NCBI GenBank assembly: GCA_016201575.1
Contig: JACQCN010000419.1
Coordinates: 1-10,427 of the forward strand
Direction: 5' to 3'
Origin: Candidatus Rokuibacteriota bacterium
GTDB taxonomy: Bacteria > Methylomirabilota > Methylomirabilia > Rokubacteriales > CSP1-6
DNA length: 10,427 nt
Shown here: piece by piece, positions 6,793-10,427 of the stretch
How the letters are laid out: every line of letters starts with the position of its first letter
Numbering within the stretch: position 1 is the first letter of the stretch
Made by a program: the position numbers and the translations under genes
Notes under the pieces: generated by a model
Told to the model about the DNA's origin: nothing
The model's database searches: none
The model's input: the letters and a program-made list of their open reading frames with translations, nothing else

Positions 6793-7022
6793 GGTACCGG
6801 ATCCTTGACGTTGTGGTTCTTGACCGAGAGATGCCGGACCGCGGCCTGCGCAAGGGCGACCTCGGCGCTGTGGTCGAGGTCTACGAACCTGATGGGCTGG
6901 AAGTCGAGTTCGTCACCGCGTCGGGCAGAACAGAGGCCTTGCTGACGCTCGGTGTGCGCGACGTTCGCCCGGTAGCCGACGACGACCTCGTATCCGTAAG
7001 GCCCTACCGCCGGTCCGCTTGA
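6789..7022 (+). CDS. DUF4926-like small protein, candidate antitoxin/immunity partner
   Basis: A 77-residue protein predicted to be a small beta-barrel: LDVVVL (6-11), GLRKGDLGAVVEVY (19-32), GLEVEFVTASGRTEALLTL (36-54) and VRDVRPV (56-62). From memory this is the DUF4926 pattern (DVV.L...P..GL..G..G.VVE....VEVEF....G.T.ALLTL). ATG 6789 overlaps the preceding stop by four bases (ATGA) and has GAGGGAA (6779-6785) just upstream, so the start is secure. I recall DUF6883 and DUF4926 genes being adjacent elsewhere, which supports a functional pair. The acidic, compact barrel would fit an inhibitor that binds the 113-residue partner; this is inference. The last 10 or so residues (VRPYRRSA) are likely disordered. 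Confidence 0.75.
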   Translation: MRYRILDVVVLDREMPDRGLRKGDLGAVVEVYEPDGLEVEFVTASGRTEALLTLGVRDVRPVADDDLVSVRPYRRSA

Positions 7023-7195
7023 AAGCCCGATACTATCTATGCGATTAGCGCGTCGCAGCCTAGCATCGAGATGTCGGGCGGAGGCTTCGCTCAGGCGGAT
7101 GTGCTGGGATTCTGCTTGACCGTACCAGTGTCCGCGGTGTTATCGGAGATCAATGCCAACGCATATCCGGCCAGCTCGTCACGAGCCATGTTGCG
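7023..7195. other. Intergenic region between the two cassettes
   Basis: This 173-bp stretch is visibly richer in A/T than its surroundings and holds no convincing gene. No clear terminator with a T-run is visible; gcccga and tcgggc lie about 45 bases apart and are too distant to call. It presumably holds the promoter of the next cassette, but I cannot pick -35/-10 boxes with confidence. Confidence 0.4.
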
Positions 7196-7453
7196 ATGAC
7201 CGATGATCCGATGGCGGAGACGCCGCCGATCGAGCGGGTGGAAGCCGTGCATCCCGAGGTCGCCCGGGCGCTTCGGGCGATGTCGGGCACGACACGGCTC
7301 CGGCTGGCCCACGAGGCCTGGGAGATGGCTCGCGACCGGCTCGCCGCGTCCCTCGAGGCCCGGCGTCCCGAGTGGTGCCGGGAGGAAATTCGGCGGCAGG
7401 TCGCTCGCAGGCTGCTGGGTGACTCAGGCGGAGCTGCTTCGACATCTCGTTGA
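7196..7453 (+). CDS. Small helical protein, candidate antitoxin of a nucleotidyltransferase cassette
   Basis: An 85-residue, probably all-helical protein: VHPEVARALRAMSGTTRLRL (18-37), HEAWEMARDRLAASL (39-53), then a charged helix PEWCREEIRRQVARRLLG (58-75). The pattern of a short N-terminal stretch, a G-x-x-RL-x-x helix and HPEW..EEI..EVARRL recalls small genes that precede DUF6036/AbiEii-like nucleotidyltransferases and are sometimes annotated as Rv0078B-related antitoxins. This is from memory and not verified. ATG 7196 is taken as start; an alternative in-frame ATG is 7211 and neither has a strong SD. It overlaps the downstream nucleotidyltransferase start (GTG 7419) by 35 bases, which indicates coupled expression as in many toxin-antitoxin pairs. 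Confidence 0.65.
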   Translation: MTDDPMAETPPIERVEAVHPEVARALRAMSGTTRLRLAHEAWEMARDRLAASLEARRPEWCREEIRRQVARRLLGDSGGAASTSR

Positions 7454-7978
7454 GATCCTCGAGGCCGTCGGAGTCGAGTACATGATCGGTGGCTCCCAGG
7501 CGTCGATGTACTACGGCGAGCCCCGGTTCACTCGCGACATCGACGTAGTCGTGGCTTTCCGCACCGAGCATCTCGCGGCCTTCCTCGGTCGGTTCCCGGC
7601 CGAGGAGTTCTACGTCGACGAGCAGACGGCGCGCGAGGCCATCCGGTCGGCCGGCCAGTTCAACATCATCCCCCGGGGTCCGGCCTGAAGATCGACGTCT
7701 ACGTCAACCCGGATACCCCGTACGATCGGACCCGACTCACGCGGCGCCAGAGACTTCCACTGAACCCGGGAATGGGCGCGTACTTCGCGCGGCCCGAGGA
7801 CGTCATCCCCTACAAGCTGCTCTATGCGCGACAGGGCGGATCAGAGCTTCACCTGCGCGACGTCCTGGGCATCCAGAGAGCATCGGGTTCCGAGTTGGCT
7901 GAGGGATACATCGCCGATTGGGCCGACCGTCTTGGACTGAGGACGGTCTGGGAGCAGATTCGCACACAGGCGGACTGA
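7419..7978 (+). pseudogene. MenT/AbiEii/DUF6036-like nucleotidyltransferase, split by a one-base frameshift
   Basis: The first frame (GTG 7419 to TGA 7686-7688, 89 residues) has the nucleotidyltransferase motif GGSQAS (24-29) followed by RFTRDID with Asp 40 and Asp 42, the DxD metal ligands. The second frame resumes without a break at GSGLKIDVYVNP and runs to TGA 7976-7978; its KIDVY supplies the expected third carboxylate. Adding one G to the CCCCGGGG run at 7671-7678 rejoins them into about 186 residues, a normal family length. Relatives act as toxins that nucleotidylate tRNA (MenT) or serve in AbiE-type abortive infection. As written, the gene is inactive because the third Asp and C-terminal helices are out of frame. 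A sequencing error in the homopolymer is as likely as real decay; programmed -1 slippage is less likely. Confidence 0.75.
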
Positions 7979-7981
7979 GAG

Positions 7982-8077
7982 ATGCCCCGCGACCTGCGGA
8001 TCGTGCCGCTCGACGCGTTCGTGAATAATGCGGGCCAACGGCGGAGCGGACGGCCGGTCACCGGAAGCGCGGCATGA
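7982..8077 (+). pseudogene. Fragmentary ORF ending in the dispersed repeat
   Basis: Starting 3 bases after the nucleotidyltransferase stop, ATG 7982 opens a frame beginning MPRDLRIVPLDAFV, which looks like a genuine N-terminus. At 8016 it runs into the 15-bp repeat and then reads low-complexity Arg/Gly sequence antisense to the end of the LLM gene, stopping at TGA 8075-8077 (31 residues). The first 11-12 codons are probably what remains of a third gene of the cassette. Too short to identify. Confidence 0.35.
8016..8034 (-). repeat. Dispersed repeat, right inverted copy
   Basis: cgttcgtgaataatg (8016-8030) is the exact reverse complement of 71-85, with 18 of 19 matches out to 8034. It ends 23 bases before the LLM gene's stop codon and coincides with the break in the 7982 ORF. 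Confidence 0.55.
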
Positions 8078-9119
8078 CCTCGCGGGCGAACAGCTCCATG
8101 GAGCGGCGGACCCGGTCCTGGGGGAGGCCGCCGAAGTTCATCCAGCAGAGCACGTGGCCCACGCCGATCGCGCGCATGTACTCGAGGTGGCGCGCGACCG
8201 TGTCCGGGGAGCCGAAGGCCAGCGTCTCGCGCACGAGGCCCTCCCAGGTGACCGTGCCCAGGCGCTCGGCCATCGCGCGGAAGCCCGGCTGCAGGCTCGG
8301 GTGCGCGTCCTCGATGCGCTCGGGGACGACGAACTTCCGGAACGACTCCTGGTACCAGACCTCGGCCGCCCTGGCCTCCTCGAGCGCCTGCGCGTCGGTG
8401 TCGGCGACGTAGATCTGCCGCGAGACGCCCCACCGCTCCAGCAGCGCCGCGACCTCGGTGTCCGTGCGCCCCGCCTTCCGGAGCGTCTCGACGTAGATGT
8501 CGCGGTTGGCCTCGAGCTGCGTCACCGGGCCGAACAGGACGGAGTTCAGCATGGGCCAGCCGCGCAGCGCCGTGTTCTCGATGCCGTCTTTCGTCACGCA
8601 GACCTGGAAGAGCGGCGGGTGGGGGCGCTGCACGGGCTTGGGAATCACGCGGACGTCCGGGATGCGGTAGTAGCGCCCCTCGTAGGCGAACGTCTCCTCC
8701 GTCCACGCCCGCACCAGGATGTCCACCGCCTCGTCGAAGCGCTCGCGGCTCTGCTCCTGCGGCACGCGGTAGCCGCGGAACTCCGCCGGGCGGTTGCCGC
8801 GGCCGACGCCGACGTCGAGGCGGCCGTCGGAGATGATGTCGACCACGGCCATCTGCTCGGCCAGGCGGATGGGCTCGTGGAAGGGCAGGATGGCGGCGGC
8901 CAGGCCGATCCGCACGCGGCGCGTCCGCGAGGCCGCGGCGGCGGCGAGCGAGGCCGGGTCGACGCTGAGCCCGTAGTCGATGAAGTGGTGCTCCGTGAAC
9001 CAGACCTCGTCGAAGCCCAGCTCCTCGCTCCACTCCACCTGCCGCAGCTCGCGCCGGATGATGTCCGCGTGGTCGTGCCCCGGGGGGGCCTGGAAGAAGA
9101 AGAAGGTTCCGAATTTCAT
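8058..9119 (-). CDS. LLM class (luciferase-like) flavin-dependent oxidoreductase
   Basis: A 353-residue second luciferase-like enzyme, clearly distinct from the one at 2995-4065. Barrel motifs: MKFGTFFFFQ (1-10), GFDEVWFTEHHF (35-46), VRIGLAAAILPFHEPIRLAEQMAVVD (69-94), SDGRLDVGVGRG (97-108), and the C-terminal GSPDTVARHLEYM. The TEHHF motif and DGRLDVGVGRG are typical of FMN-dependent alkanal-monooxygenase-like members. Likely cytosolic, working with a flavin reductase not present here; substrate unknown. The start is fixed by the canonical MKFG opening and by GAGGAG about 9 bases upstream on its strand. It is divergent from the MBL-fold gene with 77 bp between starts, so they may share control. 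Its stop lies close to the 8016-8034 repeat, but the gene itself is intact. Confidence 0.93.
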   Translation of the reverse strand: MKFGTFFFFQAPPGHDHADIIRRELRQVEWSEELGFDEVWFTEHHFIDYGLSVDPASLAAAAASRTRRVRIGLAAAILPFHEPIRLAEQMAVVDIISDGRLDVGVGRGNRPAEFRGYRVPQEQSRERFDEAVDILVRAWTEETFAYEGRYYRIPDVRVIPKPVQRPHPPLFQVCVTKDGIENTALRGWPMLNSVLFGPVTQLEANRDIYVETLRKAGRTDTEVAALLERWGVSRQIYVADTDAQALEEARAAEVWYQESFRKFVVPERIEDAHPSLQPGFRAMAERLGTVTWEGLVRETLAFGSPDTVARHLEYMRAIGVGHVLCWMNFGGLPQDRVRRSMELFAREVMPRFR

Positions 9120-9196
9120 GTCGGGTGGCTCCTCGGAGTGACAAGATACCGCGAGCGGCGGGTAGCGCGCACCCCAGGAGAGAGGAGAGACGCACG
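9120..9196. promoter_or_regulatory. Divergent intergenic region (LLM gene and MBL-fold gene)
   Basis: These 77 bp separate two divergent starts and contain an SD for each: cctcgg/GAGGAG-type on the minus side (about 9129-9135) and AGGAGAGAGGAGAGA (9176-9190) on the plus side. Both promoters must lie here or overlap the genes. I see no clear palindrome or confident -35/-10 pair. Confidence 0.45.
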
Positions 9197-10195
9197 ATGG
9201 ACTGCTGCGGTCACGAGGGGCCGGGGAGCGGCGACGCGCGGTTCGAGATCAAGAAGGTGGCCGACGGCGTGCACGTCGCGGTGGCGGCCCCCGCCTACAA
9301 GGTGAACTCCAACACCGCCCTCATCGAGAGCGACGGCGGCGTGATCGTCGTGGACACGCACTCCAAGCCCTCGGCGGCCCGGGTGATCATCGAGCGGCTG
9401 CGCGACCTCACGCCCAAGCCCGTCCGCTACGTTGTCAACACCCACTTCCACTGGGACCACTGGCACGGCAACGAGGCGTACCCCGCGGCCTATCCTGACG
9501 CGGAGATCGTCACCAATCAGATCACGCGCGAGGCGATGGTGACGAAGGGGCTCGAGCGCATCCAGGACCATGTCCGCCAGGGCCCCGGCGAGATCGCCCG
9601 GCTGAAGACCGACCTCGCCGCGGCCCGCGCGCCGGAGCAGCGGGCGAAGCTCGAGGCCGACCTGCGCCTGGCCGAGGCCTACCTGGCCGAGGTCCGGGCG
9701 CTCCGGCCGGCGCTGCCCACCATCGTCTTCGAGCGCACGATGCGACTCTACCGGCGCGACCGCGAGATCCAGCTCCTCCATCTCGGACGCGCCCACACCG
9801 AGGGCGACGTGTTCGTCTACCTGCCGAAGGAGAAGGTCGTGGTCACCGGCGACGCGGTGATCGGCTGGACGCCGTTCATGGGCGACGGCTATCCCGAGGA
9901 CTGGGTGGCGACGCTCGACCGGCTGGCCCAGCTCGACTTCACCCACATCATCCTGGGGCACGGCGACGTGGCCGGCCGGGAGTGGCTGCGCACCTTTCGG
10001 AGCTACATCCACGACATGGTCGAGGCCGTGCGGCAGGAGGTGGCCGCCGGCGCCACCCTCGAGGAGGTCAAGCAGCGGGTGCCCGCGAAGCTCGCCGCCG
10101 TCTACGAGAAGCCCTTCTCGGCTTACGCCGACTACCGGCCCTGGCGCACGGGCGTCCTCGGCAACATCGAGCGCACCTACGCGATGGTGAGCTGA
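9197..10195 (+). CDS. MBL-fold metallo-hydrolase
   Basis: A 332-residue metallo-beta-lactamase-fold hydrolase binding two metal ions. Ligands are visible: HFHWDH (His 83, His 85, Asp 87, His 88), His 200 in GRAHTEGD, Asp 219 in VVTGDAVIG, and His 255 in LGHGD. This full set makes it catalytically competent; the overall form resembles the SoxH/quinoprotein-relay-like group, but the substrate is undetermined. Residues about 115-172 form an inserted helical, coiled-coil-like segment rich in Ala, Glu and Arg between the first and second ligand groups. No signal peptide is seen; the N-terminus (MDCCGHEG) carries a Cys pair plus His that could bind metal. I chose ATG 9197 because the AGGAGAGA run ends 6 bases upstream; an earlier in-frame GTG at 9125 would translate the shared promoter region. 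Confidence 0.93.
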   Translation: MDCCGHEGPGSGDARFEIKKVADGVHVAVAAPAYKVNSNTALIESDGGVIVVDTHSKPSAARVIIERLRDLTPKPVRYVVNTHFHWDHWHGNEAYPAAYPDAEIVTNQITREAMVTKGLERIQDHVRQGPGEIARLKTDLAAARAPEQRAKLEADLRLAEAYLAEVRALRPALPTIVFERTMRLYRRDREIQLLHLGRAHTEGDVFVYLPKEKVVVTGDAVIGWTPFMGDGYPEDWVATLDRLAQLDFTHIILGHGDVAGREWLRTFRSYIHDMVEAVRQEVAAGATLEEVKQRVPAKLAAVYEKPFSAYADYRPWRTGVLGNIERTYAMVS

Positions 10196-10203
10196 GCCAG
10201 CCT

Positions 10204-10335
10204 GCATTATCAGCCCGTGGCGAAAGTCTTCGACGGCAGTTGGGACTCGAGAAATCTCACGGAATTGGCCGATTTCCGGGGGGTCCCCATGGCCGAGACA
10301 CGTCCTCAGCGACTTTCACCGCGGGCTGTTATTCC
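10204..10335. repeat. 132-bp segment bounded by 25-bp imperfect inverted repeats
   Basis: Bases 10204-10228 and 10311-10335 are inverted copies matching at 20 of 25 positions, including cagcccg and gaaagtc cores. The 82 bases between hold no gene. The right arm runs directly into gttattcccgaacgg (10327-10341), which resembles the dispersed repeat at 71-85. It is likely a non-autonomous element (MITE-like) or the remnant end of a transposon. A role as transcription terminator of the MBL gene is possible but the arms are far apart and no T-run follows. Confidence 0.5.
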
Positions 10336-10427
10336 CGAACGGCGATGGCGCGAGCGGGCGGGTGGCGCAGGGTGCGGTCCCCGCGGGGCCGCGCGCAGTG
10401 GGCCCCCCTCGTCCCGTCCGCCGCGCG
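10336..10427. other. Non-coding right edge
   Basis: Very G/C-rich sequence with no supported gene on either strand before the window ends. It begins with the degenerate third copy of the dispersed repeat. Any gene here would be cut by the window edge. Confidence 0.35.

Noticed and set aside
7091..7312. Minus-strand ORF of 73 codons, including a short frame from 7186 reading MARDELAGYALALIS
   Set aside because: Its first half lies antisense to the 7196 gene, it has no SD or recognisable motif, and the composition is Arg/His-rich. The 32-codon tail is too short to support.
7665..7690. Programmed -1 frameshifting to express the full nucleotidyltransferase
   Set aside because: The CCCCGGGG run is not a standard X XXY YYZ slippery heptamer and no strong downstream stimulatory hairpin is evident; a simple one-base deletion or sequencing error is more economical.
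8028..9305. Long plus-strand open frame of 425 codons opposite the second LLM gene
   Set aside because: Antisense to a gene with complete family motifs, a good SD and a canonical start.

Overview
The window is high-GC bacterial DNA with close gene packing, clear Shine-Dalgarno (SD) sites and a catabolic mosaic: an SDR dehydrogenase, an aldo/keto reductase, two luciferase-like flavin oxidoreductases, an MBL-fold hydrolase, and remnants of an Ldh2-type dehydrogenase and a fumarase/aspartase-superfamily lyase. This content resembles soil or groundwater lineages such as Candidatus Rokubacteria/Methylomirabilota. That placement is an impression from gene content, not a demonstrated taxonomy. There is no phage, CRISPR or tRNA/rRNA signature.

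Layout. Bases 1-50 are the last 15 codons of an unidentified gene. An Ldh2-family gene follows but only its C-terminal half is present; its break coincides with a short dispersed repeat (67-85). Then come a complete SDR gene (689-1447), a C-terminal stub of a lyase gene on the minus strand (1461-~1630), a small conserved-type hypothetical (1631-1900), a perfect 13+1+13 palindrome (1922-1948), an aldo/keto reductase (2022-2918), a luciferase-like oxidoreductase (2995-4065) and a nucleotide-sugar epimerase/dehydratase broken just after its YxxxK motif (4171-4791).

An IS110-family, IS1111-type insertion sequence follows (about 4836-6388). It has 12-bp subterminal inverted repeats, a minus-strand DEDD transposase, and an unusually long non-coding segment on the 3' side of the transposase, where this group is expected to encode its bridge RNA. 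Next is a less GC-rich accessory stretch (about 6390-8035) with two tandem two-gene cassettes that look like toxin-antitoxin or toxin-immunity modules. The first is a DUF6883-like/DUF4926-like pair sharing the ATGA overlap. The second is a small helical protein overlapping a MenT/AbiEii/DUF6036-like nucleotidyltransferase, which is split by an apparent one-base deletion. The stretch ends in a fragmentary ORF at an inverted copy of the 67-85 repeat (8016-8034).

The right part holds a second luciferase-like oxidoreductase (minus, 8058-9119) and a divergent MBL-fold hydrolase (plus, 9197-10195) sharing a 77-bp intergenic region. The last 232 bases are non-coding and contain a 25-bp imperfect inverted repeat spanning 132 bp, probably a mobile-element remnant. 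Overall this is a catabolic neighbourhood repeatedly broken and rejoined: four incomplete genes, one IS, two defence/TA-like cassettes, and a repeat pair lying at two of the breakpoints.
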